Assembly (NCBI GenBank): GCA_026125925.1
Contig: JAHCKF010000032.1
Span: 1 to 17,337 of the forward strand
Source of the DNA: Pseudolabrys sp.
Lineage (GTDB): Bacteria > Pseudomonadota > Alphaproteobacteria > Rhizobiales > Xanthobacteraceae
DNA length: 17,337 bases
Direction of reading: 5' to 3'
Shown here: positions 1 to 8,222 of the stretch, piece by piece
Numbering within the stretch: the stretch's first letter is position 1
How the letters are laid out: every line of letters begins with the position of its first letter
Position numbers and translations under genes: made by a program
The notes under the pieces: model-generated
Told to the model about the DNA's origin: nothing
Seen by the model: only the letters and a program-made list of their open reading frames with translations
The model's database searches: none

Positions 1-474
1 GTAGGCGGTTTTCGCCGCCGCCACATCCTGCTTCTCCAGCGCCGGGAGAAGCTTGCTGTCGAACGCCGCCCAGAATTTCGCGACATGCGCGTGTGATACT
101 TCGGTCAGCTTGTTGCGGATATCGCCGTCGAGATTTGAGGCCTGCCAATAGGCACGGCGTGTGTCGTAATCCTTGCGCAGGTCGGCCATCCGCTTCTTGA
201 CGTCAGCGACCGGCGTCTCGAAATGCGCGGCGCGCGTTGCTTCGAGATAGGCTTCGATGATGTAGAGCGGCGGCGGCAGGATGTCGGCAACCAGATCCTT
301 GGTCTGCACGATGCGGTCGTAAGTGACGCCGCCGATCCGAATCTTGGTCATGGAATAGGCACTAATGGCGACGGCAATCCCGATGCCGGCCGCCATCGTC
401 GCGCCGAAGACCAGCAAGGTGGCCATCGACTTGATACTGCGCCGACGCGCTCCGCTGCTGATTGCTTGCGCCAT
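1..474 (-). CDS. Methyl-accepting chemotaxis protein, N-terminal part (cut by window edge)
   Basis: The first 158 residues are visible and the frame runs off the left edge. A basic start (GARRRSIK) is followed by a hydrophobic segment at about residues 18-40, a signal anchor. The periplasmic sensor region then begins, with the run YDRIVQTKDLVADILPPPLY at 52-71, which I recognise from many chemotaxis receptors of Bradyrhizobiaceae. Known receptors of this kind sense ligands outside the membrane and control CheA; the HAMP and signalling domains would lie beyond the window, so the call rests on the sensor region alone. I chose the ATG at 474 because AGGGCGG lies just upstream; an in-frame ATG at 504 would add ten residues (MALRTERADV). 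The gene is divergent from the histidine kinase at 788. Confidence 0.75.
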   Translation of the reverse strand, partial: MAQAISSGARRRSIKSMATLLVFGATMAAGIGIAVAISAYSMTKIRIGGVTYDRIVQTKDLVADILPPPLYIIEAYLEATRAAHFETPVADVKKRMADLRKDYDTRRAYWQASNLDGDIRNKLTEVSHAHVAKFWAAFDSKLLPALEKQDVAAAKTAY

Positions 475-787
475 GACGTCCGCCCTTTCGGTTCGAAGCG
501 CCATGGCGACCCGCCACGCGCTTATTTGGTTACCAATTCCTATTACACACAAAGTGACAGTTATTTGCTAAGGAAGCATTCAAGTTTGCGGTTGTGAGCC
601 TTAAGACTTGCAAATCATGCGATAAATGCGGGCCTTTTCGGCGCAAGCGCATGCGATACCGGGCGCTTTATAAACAACTCCAACGACCGGTCGTACTTAA
701 CGCCGCTTTCACTACGTCCCAATATCGGCCGTGCCGCACGGCTTTACTGCCATCGAATGGCAAGACTTGGCGCGCACAACGTCCGTC
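475..787. other. Divergent intergenic region with two perfect palindromes
   Basis: This is about 313 bp between the divergent receptor and kinase genes. The stretch around 520-600 is clearly more AT-rich than the genes. Two perfect dyads are visible: TTGGT-T-ACCAA at 526-536, which lies 52-62 bp before the receptor start, and ACGACCGGTCGT at 683-694, which lies 94-105 bp before the kinase ATG. Both sit where operators could act, but I cannot assign a regulator. I could not settle on convincing -35/-10 pairs on either strand, and I see no RNA gene. Short frames in this stretch have no ribosome binding site or recognisable product. Confidence 0.4.
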
Positions 788-3007
788 ATGTCGGAACGTT
801 CACGCCAGCCGCAGCCGCATTCGCGCAACATCGCCGCGCTGATCCTGTTCGGCCGCTCGGCCGTCATCACCTTGTCGGTCATTTCCGGCGCGTTCGGTTT
901 TTACGCCGGCATCCAGGCATCCAGTTCCAACTACGATCCGCATGCCTTCGCACTCGGCGCCGCGGCCTTGTTCGCCATCGCCTGCGGAGTGATCGCCTGG
1001 CTGTTGATGCAACGCCGCGCCGCCATGGATGCACGCCGCGGGTTCGAAATGCGCATCGAGGAATTGTCGGATCGCAATTGGGAGCTGCGCGAGTCCGAAG
1101 TGCGTGCCCGCGGCCTGCTTGAAGCGCAGGGCGATCTCATCGTGCGCCGCGACGCCGCGGGGCATCTCACTTACGTCAACGACGCCTATTGCCGGCTCGC
1201 CGGGCACGACCGCGCCGATCTTCTCGGTCGCGCCGCAACACTGGCGGTGCTGGCGCAGGGTGACATCGCGGTGCTGCCGGACGGCACGCGTGCGCATGAC
1301 CAGCAAATCGGCGCGGAGGATGGCGCCCGCTGGATCGCCTGGCGCGAAGTCACCGTGCGCGGCGACCATGGCAACGAGATCCAGAGCGTCGGCCGCGACG
1401 TCACCGATCGCGTCGAAGCACGCAGCCTCGCCGAAACCGCGAACCAGGCAAAGTCGCGCTTTCTCGCCACCGTCAGTCACGAGATCCGCACACCGCTCAA
1501 CGGCCTCATCGGCATGACCGATCTGCTGCTCGACACGGAGCTGACGCCAGAACAACTCAATTACGCAAAGGCTGCCAAGAACTCCGGCGCGACATTGCTG
1601 GCGCTGATCGAGGAATTGCTCGATCTGTCCAAGATCGAGGCCGGCAAACTCGCGCTCGACCCGCAACCCTTCGCGCTGTTGCCGCTGGTCGAGGAAGCGA
1701 TCGAACTGCTCGCGCCGCGCGCCCAGGGCAAAGGCATCGACATCAGCTCCTTCGTCGATGAGCGGCTGCCGCCGATTGTCGTCGGCGATGCCGCGCGGCT
1801 GCGCCAGGTCCTGCTCAATCTTGCCGGGAACGCCGTCAAGTTCACCGCGCGCGGCGGCGTTACCGTCATCGTCGAACCGGCAGGCGGTGACGGCGATCAT
1901 GCCGTCCGCTTCAGCGTGCGCGACACGGGCATCGGCCTCGCGCCGGAAGATCAGGCGCGCATCTTCCGCGACTTCGAGCAGGCCGATACCTCATCGACTC
2001 GTCAGTTCGGCGGCACCGGACTTGGGCTCGCCATTTCCAAGCGCATCGTCGAGGGCATGAACGGCTCGATCACGCTGGACAGCGCGCCGGGCCAGGGCGC
2101 GACATTCGCTTTCACCGTTGTCCTGCCGCCGGCTGACGACGCCGAGCGTGCGTTCGCGCCGCCCGATCTGTCCGGGCAATCGGTACTCATCGTGTCGGGC
2201 ACGCAGACCGCCGCCGAAATCCTGGCACGCCGCCTCGATGCCTGGGGCGCGGCGACGCAAATCGAGATCGGCGAGCCGCAGGACGCCGCGCGTCATTTGC
2301 AGACCGAGCCTTTCGATGCCTTGTTGATCGATGCGCCGCTCGTCGCACCCGTCATCGCAGCCGACGCTTCGTTTGCCGCGATCACGCACCGCATCGCCAT
2401 GATCAATCCCGGCGAGCGTTCGGACCTGCCGGCGCTGAAGCAGGCCGGCTTCACTGGCTATCTGGTCAAGCCGGTGCGCGCGGCCTCGCTGGCGGCGCGG
2501 TTTGCCGATCGGGATACCTTCGAAGCGGACAAGGCCGCCGAAACCGCGACCGACGCGGCTGAGGCCGCGCCGGCGCCGGGCACGGCGCTGTCCGTCCTGC
2601 TCGCCGAGGACAACCCGATCAACGTTATGTTGACGCAGGCGCTGCTGACGCGCTTCGGCCACCGCGTGACCGTCGTCGGCGAGGGCGGCGGCGCCGTGCT
2701 GGCCTGGAGCAGTGCGCTGGAGGCCGGCGCGCCGTTCGACCTCGTCATGATGGATGTTCAGATGCCGGGCATGGATGGTCTCGAAGCCACCCGCCGCATC
2801 CGCGCCCGCGAAGCCGAGATCAGAGAGGCCGATCCCGACAGCGTCCACCCGACGCGCATCGTTGCCTTGACCGCCAACGCCTACGCCGAAGACCGCGCCG
2901 CCTGTCTGGCGGCCGGCATGGACGCCATGCTGACCAAGCCCCTTGACCGCGAGCGGCTGCGTGACGAGCTCAGCAGGGTTGCGGGACCGCCCTCGATTGC
3001 CGCCTGA
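788..3007 (+). CDS. Membrane-bound PAS hybrid sensor histidine kinase
   Basis: This is 739 residues from the ATG at 788. Two hydrophobic segments lie at about 15-40 and 52-74. A PAS-like domain (about 110-210) follows, with LTYVNDAYCRLAG. The dimerisation box FLATVSHEIRTPLNG carries the phospho-accepting histidine H231. The ATPase domain shows the N box (LLNLAGNAVKF), the DTGIGL G1 box and GGTGLGLAIS. A first receiver-like domain (about 465-570) is degenerate: VLIVSG stands where the acidic pair should be. The C-terminal receiver is intact: LAEDNPIN, D656 in MMDVQMPGMDG, ALTAN and the TKP lysine. It should autophosphorylate and relay phosphate internally, then probably to a separate phosphotransferase; the signal is unknown. 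A GTG at 731 would add 19 residues. Neither start has a clear Shine-Dalgarno, so the start is uncertain. Confidence 0.88.
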   Translation: MSERSRQPQPHSRNIAALILFGRSAVITLSVISGAFGFYAGIQASSSNYDPHAFALGAAALFAIACGVIAWLLMQRRAAMDARRGFEMRIEELSDRNWELRESEVRARGLLEAQGDLIVRRDAAGHLTYVNDAYCRLAGHDRADLLGRAATLAVLAQGDIAVLPDGTRAHDQQIGAEDGARWIAWREVTVRGDHGNEIQSVGRDVTDRVEARSLAETANQAKSRFLATVSHEIRTPLNGLIGMTDLLLDTELTPEQLNYAKAAKNSGATLLALIEELLDLSKIEAGKLALDPQPFALLPLVEEAIELLAPRAQGKGIDISSFVDERLPPIVVGDAARLRQVLLNLAGNAVKFTARGGVTVIVEPAGGDGDHAVRFSVRDTGIGLAPEDQARIFRDFEQADTSSTRQFGGTGLGLAISKRIVEGMNGSITLDSAPGQGATFAFTVVLPPADDAERAFAPPDLSGQSVLIVSGTQTAAEILARRLDAWGAATQIEIGEPQDAARHLQTEPFDALLIDAPLVAPVIAADASFAAITHRIAMINPGERSDLPALKQAGFTGYLVKPVRAASLAARFADRDTFEADKAAETATDAAEAAPAPGTALSVLLAEDNPINVMLTQALLTRFGHRVTVVGEGGGAVLAWSSALEAGAPFDLVMMDVQMPGMDGLEATRRIRAREAEIREADPDSVHPTRIVALTANAYAEDRAACLAAGMDAMLTKPLDRERLRDELSRVAGPPSIAA

Positions 3008-3022
3008 TTGGGCTTCCCCAAC

Positions 3023-3040
3023 GTGTCATAATTCCGTATC
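3023..3040 (+). promoter_or_regulatory. Possible Pho box upstream of the OlsB-like gene
   Basis: GTGTCATAATTCCGTATC resembles the enterobacterial/rhizobial PhoB box (two CTGTCAT-type half-sites 11 bp apart). The first half-site TGTCAT is exact and the AT spacer fits, but the second half-site is weak. It lies about 120 bp before the olsB-like start. Ornithine-lipid synthesis is known to rise on phosphate starvation in related rhizobia, which makes the site worth noting. It could be chance. Confidence 0.25.
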
Positions 3041-3065
3041 CCTGCCATGGTGTAGGGATACACGG
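3034..3065. terminator. Hairpin after the histidine kinase gene (possible terminator)
   Basis: GTATCCCT at 3036-3043 pairs with AGGGATAC at 3054-3061 around a 10-nt loop. With a 2-nt bulge, CC at 3034-3035 and GG at 3064-3065 can extend the stem. It starts 27 bp after the kinase stop codon. There is no T-run on either side, so it may act as a Rho-dependent or processing structure, or as a dyad operator for the next gene, and not as a classical intrinsic terminator. Confidence 0.4.
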
Positions 3066-3160
3066 ACGCGCTGAGCGTCGATTCGTCAGGTCTTAAATGG
3101 CGTGAAAGCCGCGATTATCCGCGGAAATGAACCCGGAAACGCTCCAAAGGGCTCCCTTTT

Positions 3161-4102
3161 ATGGCACGCGATATCAGCGTGAATCAGACGCGTAACCTGT
3201 TCGGACGCCGCCGCGCGGTTCCGGCCGCGCCGGGCTTGATCTCGTCGCTGCAGGCCTATGGCGGCCTGCAGGCCTGGGCGGCGCGGGCGCACCGGCCGGC
3301 GCAGAGCCTCGGCCGCATGGGTTCGCTGGAAGTCCGCCTTGCCCAGACCGCCGCCGAGGTGCGCCAGGCACAGAAGCTGCGCTACCGCGTGTTCTATCAG
3401 GAAGGCGCCGCCATCCCGAACCCGGGCCGGCTGTTCGCCCGCCGCGACGTCGACGGCTACGACGCCATTTGCGATCACCTGCTGGTGCTCGACCACGCCG
3501 CGCGCGAAGGCGCGCCGGGCAACCGCCCTGCCGTCGTCGGCACCTATCGGCTGTTGCGCCAGGCGCTCGCCGAAGAGCATGGCGGCTTTTACACCTCCGG
3601 CGAATTCGACATTGGCGGCCTGGTGGCGCGGCACAGCCGCCTGCAGTTTCTCGAACTCGGCCGCTCCTGCGTGCTGGCGCCGTACCGCAACAAGCGCACC
3701 GTTGAGCTGCTGTGGCATGGCATCCACGCCTACATTACGCAGAACCGCTGCGACGTGATGATCGGCTGCGCCAGCCTCGACGGCACCGAGCCCAAGCGCC
3801 TCGCGCTGCCGCTGTCGTTCCTGCACCACTACGCCCGCGCGCCGGAAGAATGGCGGGCGCACGCGCTGCCCGAGCGCTATGTCGAGATGAACCGCATCTC
3901 CAAGGAAGCCATCGACCCGAAGGAAGCCCTGCGGCTGCTGCCGCCGCTGGTGAAGGGCTATCTGCGGCTGGGCGCCTATATCGGCGACGGTGCCGTGGTC
4001 GATCATGAATTCGGCACGACGGATGTGCTGATCGTTCTGCCGGTGGCCGCGATCAAGCAGCGCTACATGCAGCACTTCGACGCCAGCCGCCGCGCGGCGT
4101 AG
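3161..4102 (+). CDS. olsB: OlsB-like L-ornithine N-alpha-acyltransferase (GNAT, hemolysin-type fold)
   Basis: The family transfers a 3-hydroxyacyl group from acyl carrier protein to ornithine, making lyso-ornithine lipid, the first step of a phosphorus-free membrane lipid. The 313-residue product has the hallmarks of the family: KLRYRVFYQE at 72-81, YDAICDHLLVLD at 100-111, VGTYRLLRQ at 126-134, FLELGRSCVLAPYRNKRTVE at 163-182, ELLWHGI at 182-188, and GYLRLGA with GDGAVVDHEFGTTDVLIVLP near the end. A basic tail of about 50 residues precedes the GSLEVRL start of homology, longer than I expect in S. meliloti OlsB. The start has AAAGGG nine bases upstream. OlsA, the second enzyme, is not in the window. 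Other lysine or hydroxy-fatty-acid acyltransferases of this fold are a less likely alternative. Confidence 0.8.
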   Translation: MARDISVNQTRNLFGRRRAVPAAPGLISSLQAYGGLQAWAARAHRPAQSLGRMGSLEVRLAQTAAEVRQAQKLRYRVFYQEGAAIPNPGRLFARRDVDGYDAICDHLLVLDHAAREGAPGNRPAVVGTYRLLRQALAEEHGGFYTSGEFDIGGLVARHSRLQFLELGRSCVLAPYRNKRTVELLWHGIHAYITQNRCDVMIGCASLDGTEPKRLALPLSFLHHYARAPEEWRAHALPERYVEMNRISKEAIDPKEALRLLPPLVKGYLRLGAYIGDGAVVDHEFGTTDVLIVLPVAAIKQRYMQHFDASRRAA

Positions 4103-4114
4103 GTCAACCAAAGT

Positions 4115-4209
4115 GTCGTCCCCGCGAAGGCGGGGACCCATACTCACAATCTTATCGATAGCACACGGCGTATGGGTGCCGGGTCTCGCTGACGCTCGCC
4201 CGGGACGAC
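4115..4209. repeat. Palindromic intergenic repeat, also a likely bidirectional terminator
   Basis: The ends are inverted (GTCGTCCC at 4115-4122, GGGACGAC at 4202-4209), and an inner pair also matches (ACCCATAC at 4136-4143, GTATGGGT at 4170-4177). The left arm folds as CCCCGC-GAAG-GCGGGG (4120-4135), and the right arm as CCGGG/CCCGG (4179-4183 with 4199-4203). The CCCCGCGAAGGCGGGGACCC and CGGGTCTCGCTGACGCTCGC segments are of a kind I recognise as dispersed repeats in Bradyrhizobiaceae. It lies exactly between the convergent olsB-like and coaA genes, where its hairpins could end transcription from both sides. Confidence 0.75.
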
Positions 4210-4215
4210 GGAGAG

Positions 4216-5169
4216 TTACAGCCGCCTCAGCGACACCTTCTCGATCTTGTGCGTCGCGCTCTTTTTCAGGATCAGATCGGCGCGCTGCCGCGTCGGCAAG
4301 ATATTCTCGTGCAGGTTCACGAGATTGATGCGCTCCCAGATCGACACCGCGGTCGCGACCGCCTCATCGTCCGACAGTTCGGAATAGCGGTGGAAGTAGG
4401 ACTTCGGATCGCGGAATGAGGTGCCGCGCAGTGTCAGGAAGCGGTCGACATACCAGCCCTTGAGGACGTCTTCCTCGGCATCGATATACACCGAGAAGTC
4501 GAAGAAGTCCGAGACGAAGGGAATGGCCTTGCCGTCCTTCGGCAGCCGTCCGGTCTGCAGCACGTTGAGGCCTTCGACGATCAGAATGTCCGGCCGATCG
4601 ACCTCGACCCACTGGTTCGGCACCACGTCGTAGATCAGATGCGAATAGATCGGCGCGCGCGCCGGCCGGCGACCGGCCTTGATGTCCGAGAGAAAGCGCA
4701 ACAGGGTTGCCAGATCATAGCTTTCCGGAAAGCCCTTCTTCTCCATCAGGCCTTCGCGCTCGAGCACGGCGTTCGGAAAGAGGAAGCCGTCGGTGGTGAC
4801 GAGATCGACCTTGGGCGAGTTCGGCCAGCGCGCCAGCAGCGCCTGCAGCACGCGCGCCGTGGTCGACTTGCCGACCGCGACCGAGCCGGCGACGCCGATG
4901 ATGAACGGCATCTTCTCGTCGGTGACGTTGAGGAAACGCTCCTGCGCGCGGAACAGCCGCTGCGTCGCCGTGACATAGAGCGACAGCAGGCGCGACAGCG
5001 GCAGATAGATATCCTCGACTTCCTTGATGTCGAGGCGGTCGTGCAGCGAGCGCAGCCGGGTGACCTCTTCCGAGGTCAGCGTCATCGGCGCGTCTTCGCG
5101 CAGCGCCGCCCACTCCGCGCGCGAGAAGCTGCGGTAGGGCGACAGATTTTGTTCGATGCGCTGTTCCAT
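4216..5169 (-). CDS. coaA: Type I pantothenate kinase
   Basis: CoaA phosphorylates pantothenate with ATP in the cytoplasm, the first committed step of coenzyme A synthesis. From the ATG at 5169 the product has 317 residues, the usual length for the bacterial type I enzyme. It shows the P-loop GSVAVGKST (about 95-103), [10 protein letters not shown], the KKGFPESYD segment, [10 protein letters not shown], and IVEGLNVLQ, all typical of the family, and a C-terminal [14 protein letters not shown] at 5172 is possible, but the ATG is preferred, with AAGGG about ten bases upstream inside the end of hisE. It is the last gene of the histidine block, 6 bp after hisE, so it is probably co-transcribed and translationally coupled. 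Confidence 0.95.
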   Translation of the reverse strand: MEQRIEQNLSPYRSFSRAEWAALREDAPMTLTSEEVTRLRSLHDRLDIKEVEDIYLPLSRLLSLYVTATQRLFRAQERFLNVTDEKMPFIIGVAGSVAVGKSTTARVLQALLARWPNSPKVDLVTTDGFLFPNAVLEREGLMEKKGFPESYDLATLLRFLSDIKAGRRPARAPIYSHLIYDVVPNQWVEVDRPDILIVEGLNVLQTGRLPKDGKAIPFVSDFFDFSVYIDAEEDVLKGWYVDRFLTLRGTSFRDPKSYFHRYSELSDDEAVATAVSIWERINLVNLHENILPTRQRADLILKKSATHKIEKVSLRRL

Positions 5170-5175
5170 CAACGA

Positions 5176-5496
5176 TCAGCCCTTCGGCCGTGCCGCCTTT
5201 TCGGCGTGGCCGGATTGCGCGGTGCGCCGGTCGAGCTCGGCTTCGACGTCGGCGAGCGATACGCCCTTCGCCTTCAGCAGCACCATCAAATGATAAACAA
5301 GATCGGCGGCTTCCGAGATGAGTCGGCTTTTGTCCTCGGAAACGGCGGCGATTGCGGTTTCGAACGCCTCCTCGCCCATCTTCTTGGCGCAATGCGCCGG
5401 GCCCTTTTCGATGAGGCTGCGCGTATAGGACTGCTCGGCGCCGGCGCGCGAACGCTCGTCGATACGCTTTTCGAGGTCGGCGAGGGTGAAGCTCAT
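5176..5496 (-). CDS. hisE: Phosphoribosyl-ATP pyrophosphatase
   Basis: HisE hydrolyses phosphoribosyl-ATP to phosphoribosyl-AMP and pyrophosphate, the second step of histidine synthesis. The 106-residue product is a stand-alone all-alpha MazG-like enzyme, not fused to HisI. The metal-binding acidic residues lie in KKMGEEAFE (38-46) and SEAADLVYHLMVLL (61-74). I chose the ATG at 5496 because AAGAGG lies six bases upstream; the ATG at 5502 is nearly on top of that ribosome binding site. The start is 13 bp after the hisF stop. A much longer open frame continues upstream through hisF but has no homology and uses another frame of hisF. Confidence 0.93.
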   Translation of the reverse strand: MSFTLADLEKRIDERSRAGAEQSYTRSLIEKGPAHCAKKMGEEAFETAIAAVSEDKSRLISEAADLVYHLMVLLKAKGVSLADVEAELDRRTAQSGHAEKAARPKG

Positions 5497-5509
5497 ATTC
5501 ATCCTCTTA

Positions 5510-6286
5510 TCACGGATCCAGCCGCATCGGCAGGCCGGCCTTGGCCATGTAGTCCTTGGCCTGCCGCACCGAATATTCGCCGAAATGGAAGATCGATGCG
5601 GCCAGCACAGCGGTGGCATGTCCGCCGCGAATACCGTCCACCAGGTGATCGAGATTGCCGACGCCGCCGGAGGCGATGACCGGCACCGGCACCGCATCGG
5701 CCACCGCGCGGGTCAGCGCGATGTCGAAGCCGGACCGGGTGCCGTCACGATCCATGGAAGTGAGCAGGATCTCACCGGCGCCGAACGACACCACTTCGCG
5801 CGCGTAATCGATCGCATCGAGCCCGGTCGGCTTGCGGCCGCCATGGGTGAAGATCTCCCAACGGGGCGGCTCGCCGTCTTTCGACACGCGCTTGGCGTCG
5901 ATGGCGACGACGATGCACTGATCGCCGAACTTCTCGGCCGCTTCCTTGACGAAAGCGCGGTTGTTCACCGCCGCGGTGTTGATCGACACCTTGTCGGCGC
6001 CGCAGGTCAGGAGCTTGCGGATGTCTTCAACCGTGCGCACGCCGCCGCCGACGGTCAGCGGCATGAAGCAGGCTTCCGCCGTGCGCGTCACGACGTCGAA
6101 AATGGTCTCGCGATTCTCGTGGCTGGCGGTGATGTCGAGGAAGCACAGTTCGTCGGCGCCGGCGGCGTCATAGGCCACCGCCGCCTCGACCGGATCGCCG
6201 GCATCGCGCAAATTGACGAAGTTGACACCCTTGACGACTCGGCCGTCTTTCACGTCGAGACAGGGGATGACGCGGACCTTGAACAT
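5510..6286 (-). CDS. hisF: Imidazole glycerol phosphate synthase, cyclase subunit
   Basis: HisF joins ammonia supplied by HisH to PRFAR, releasing imidazole glycerol phosphate and AICAR. The 258-residue product is a (beta/alpha)8 barrel. It has the catalytic aspartates D11 ([15 protein letters not shown]) and D130 (VVAIDAKRV), the phosphate-binding [10 protein letters not shown] and ASGGVGN loops, and [15 protein letters not shown]. The start overlaps the hisA stop as TGATG, which points to translational re-initiation. The length matches the family and no key residue is missing. Confidence 0.97.
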   Translation of the reverse strand: MFKVRVIPCLDVKDGRVVKGVNFVNLRDAGDPVEAAVAYDAAGADELCFLDITASHENRETIFDVVTRTAEACFMPLTVGGGVRTVEDIRKLLTCGADKVSINTAAVNNRAFVKEAAEKFGDQCIVVAIDAKRVSKDGEPPRWEIFTHGGRKPTGLDAIDYAREVVSFGAGEILLTSMDRDGTRSGFDIALTRAVADAVPVPVIASGGVGNLDHLVDGIRGGHATAVLAASIFHFGEYSVRQAKDYMAKAGLPMRLDP

Positions 6287-7026
6287 CAGCGTTGCGCCTC
6301 TGCCGCGCGGATCATCTTCAGCGCTTCCGCCACATCGAGCCGGCCGTCATAAATGGCACGGCCGGCAATGGCACCTTGCAGCTTGCGGGCCCGCGGCTCG
6401 AGCAGCGCACGGATATCGTCCATCGACGCCAGCCCGCCCGACGCAATCACCGGAATGGAGATGGATTCGGCGAGCGCGATGGTGGCGTCCCAGTCGATGC
6501 CCTTGAGCAGACCGTCGCGGGCAATGTCAGTATAGATGATGGCGGAAACGCCGGCGTCCTCGAAGCGGCGCGCAATGTCGAGCGCAGTCAGCTCCGAGGT
6601 TTCGGCCCAGCCTTCGACCGCGACCTTGCCGTCTCGCGCGTCGAGACCGACCGCGACGCGGCCGTGATACTTCTTCGCCGCTTCCTTGACGAAGGCCGGA
6701 TCGCGCACCGCCGCGGTGCCGATGATGACGCGATCGACGCCCTTGCCGAGCCAGCCTTCGACCGTCGCCATGTCGCGCACACCGCCCCCTAACTGCACCG
6801 GGATGCCGATGGTTTCGAGGATACGATCGACCGCGTCGGCGTTCACCGGCTTGCCGGCGAAGGCACCGTCGAGATCGACGATATGCAGATAGCGGAAGCC
6901 CTGCTCTTCGAAAGCGCGCGCCTGCGCCGCCGGGTCGCGATGAAACACCGTGGCGCGCGCCATGTCGCCCTGTTCCAGACGGACAGCGAGGCCTTCCTTG
7001 AGATCGATTGCAGGGAAGAGAATCAT
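6286..7026 (-). CDS. hisA: Phosphoribosylformimino-5-aminoimidazole carboxamide ribotide isomerase
   Basis: HisA isomerises ProFAR to PRFAR, the substrate of HisF. From the ATG at 7026 the product has 246 residues in a (beta/alpha)8 barrel. It has [11 protein letters not shown] with D8, [16 protein letters not shown] with D129, YTDIARDG and [12 protein letters not shown] prefer this ATG because it overlaps the hisH stop as ATGA, and because ILFPAIDL is the usual N-terminus of the family. An ATG at 7035 would add three residues (MDA). Neither has a separate Shine-Dalgarno, which fits coupling to hisH translation. Confidence 0.96.
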   Translation of the reverse strand: MILFPAIDLKEGLAVRLEQGDMARATVFHRDPAAQARAFEEQGFRYLHIVDLDGAFAGKPVNADAVDRILETIGIPVQLGGGVRDMATVEGWLGKGVDRVIIGTAAVRDPAFVKEAAKKYHGRVAVGLDARDGKVAVEGWAETSELTALDIARRFEDAGVSAIIYTDIARDGLLKGIDWDATIALAESISIPVIASGGLASMDDIRALLEPRARKLQGAIAGRAIYDGRLDVAEALKMIRAAEAQR

Positions 7027-7673
7027 GGCGTCCATTTCAAAAAATTCGCGATCAGTTTCAGTCCGAGCTTCTGGCTCTTTTCAGGGTGAAACTGCGTGCC
7101 GACGATGTTGTCGCGGCCGACGATGGCGGTGAGCGGCCCGCCGTAGTCGGTTTGCGCGACAAGATCGTCCTTGTGCGCGGTCTTGAAGTGATAGGAATGC
7201 ACGAAATAAGCGTGCAGCCCGTCCGGCCCGAGCGGGATCTCGTCGAGCAGGGGATGCATCGTTTTCAGGTCGAGCGTATTCCAGCCCATGTGCGGAATCT
7301 TCAGTGCCGGATCGGACGGCGCGATCTTGGCGACCTCGCCGGCGATCCAGCCGAGCCCCGGCGTCACCTGATACTCAAGGCCGCGCTCGGCGAGCAACTG
7401 CATGCCGACGCAAATGCCGAAGAACGGCCGGCCCTTCTTGCGTACGCTGTCTTCGAGCGCATCGATCATGCCCGGCACCGCGACGAGACCGCGCTTGCAG
7501 TCGGCATAGGCGCCGACGCCGGGCAGCACGATGCGATCGGCCTTGGCGACGTCGTCGGGATTCGAGGTGACGATGACCGGCTGGTCGTGGCCGCACTCGC
7601 GCGCGGCACGCTCGAAGGCCTTCGCTGCCGAGTGCAGATTCCCCGAGCCGTAATCGACGATGGCGACGCTCAT
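7023..7673 (-). CDS. hisH: Imidazole glycerol phosphate synthase, glutamine amidotransferase subunit
   Basis: HisH hydrolyses glutamine and channels the ammonia to HisF in a heterodimer. The 216-residue product is a class I amidotransferase with the catalytic triad visible: C88 in [11 protein letters not shown], and H196 and E198 in GTQFHPEKS. The start [13 protein letters not shown] and the oxyanion-strand segment [10 protein letters not shown] are also typical. Its ATG overlaps the stop of the DUF2628 gene (ATGA), and its stop overlaps the hisA start. The hisH-hisA-hisF order puts the two synthase subunits in one transcript. Confidence 0.97.
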   Translation of the reverse strand: MSVAIVDYGSGNLHSAAKAFERAARECGHDQPVIVTSNPDDVAKADRIVLPGVGAYADCKRGLVAVPGMIDALEDSVRKKGRPFFGICVGMQLLAERGLEYQVTPGLGWIAGEVAKIAPSDPALKIPHMGWNTLDLKTMHPLLDEIPLGPDGLHAYFVHSYHFKTAHKDDLVAQTDYGGPLTAIVGRDNIVGTQFHPEKSQKLGLKLIANFLKWTP

Positions 7674-8194
7674 CGGCTTGCTCCCGGCTCTGGAAACAGG
7701 CCGATAACATCGGAGCCGGACGGCGGGCCGCGGCGCACCGGTGGCGCATAGACTTGCGCCGCATAGGCCGGAGCAGCTTCCGCCGGCGCCGCGGCTTGCG
7801 GGCTAGCCACGCGCGGCGTCCAGGCGCCGAAGAAGCGCCGTTCGGCGAGCTCAGCATCTTCCGCGACGACGAAGCCGAGCGTCTTCCACTTGCGCCGCGC
7901 CAGCGTCCAGCGCTGGATGGTCGCCGCCTCGAGGCCGATCACGATGCCGAGCATCAGTTCGACGACGATGCGCCAGCCCGACGGCACCTTGGCCCAGCTC
8001 ATGCCGAATTCGAGCGCCACCGAGACGATGACATAGAGGATCAGCGCCACCCACAACCGCTTGAGGATGAACCACAGTGGCGGCAGCAGGAATGCCCAGA
8101 AGTGGAATCCGTCGCGCACGAAGACGAAGCGTTCGGGGCTGGCGACGCTTTCGTTCTTCCGCGGCGGCGGTTCATGCACGGTGAAAGTGGGCAT
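7670..8194 (-). CDS. Small membrane protein of the DUF2628 type
   Basis: The 174-residue product opens with a soluble stretch (FTVHEPPP, residues 4-11). [20 protein letters not shown] (23-42) follows, which I recognise as the core of DUF2628. Two or three hydrophobic segments lie at about 32-45, 47-64 and 76-92. A basic stretch (RWTLARRKW) leads to a C-terminal tail rich in Ala and Pro. No function is established for the family. Its stop overlaps the hisH start (ATGA), so it belongs to the histidine transcript, yet nothing in it suggests an enzyme of that pathway. The start has only a weak ribosome binding site. It follows hisB by 149 bp, a gap that holds a palindromic repeat. Confidence 0.78.
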   Translation of the reverse strand: MPTFTVHEPPPRKNESVASPERFVFVRDGFHFWAFLLPPLWFILKRLWVALILYVIVSVALEFGMSWAKVPSGWRIVVELMLGIVIGLEAATIQRWTLARRKWKTLGFVVAEDAELAERRFFGAWTPRVASPQAAAPAEAAPAYAAQVYAPPVRRGPPSGSDVIGLFPEPGASR

Positions 8195-8222
8195 TGCTAT
8201 TCACACACTCGCAAATCTGAAC

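Noticed and set aside
800..2848. Minus-strand open frames of 366 and 285 codons within the histidine kinase
   Set aside because: The plus-strand gene has a complete set of kinase and receiver motifs; the antisense products match nothing and have no ribosome binding sites.
3086..4147. A 353-codon minus-strand frame covering the OlsB-like gene
   Set aside because: It runs through the terminal repeat and is the antisense shadow of a strongly matched family.
4639..6352. Plus-strand frames of 346 and 288 codons opposite coaA, hisE and hisF
   Set aside because: They are antisense to three confident genes and have low-complexity, Arg/Asp/His-rich products.
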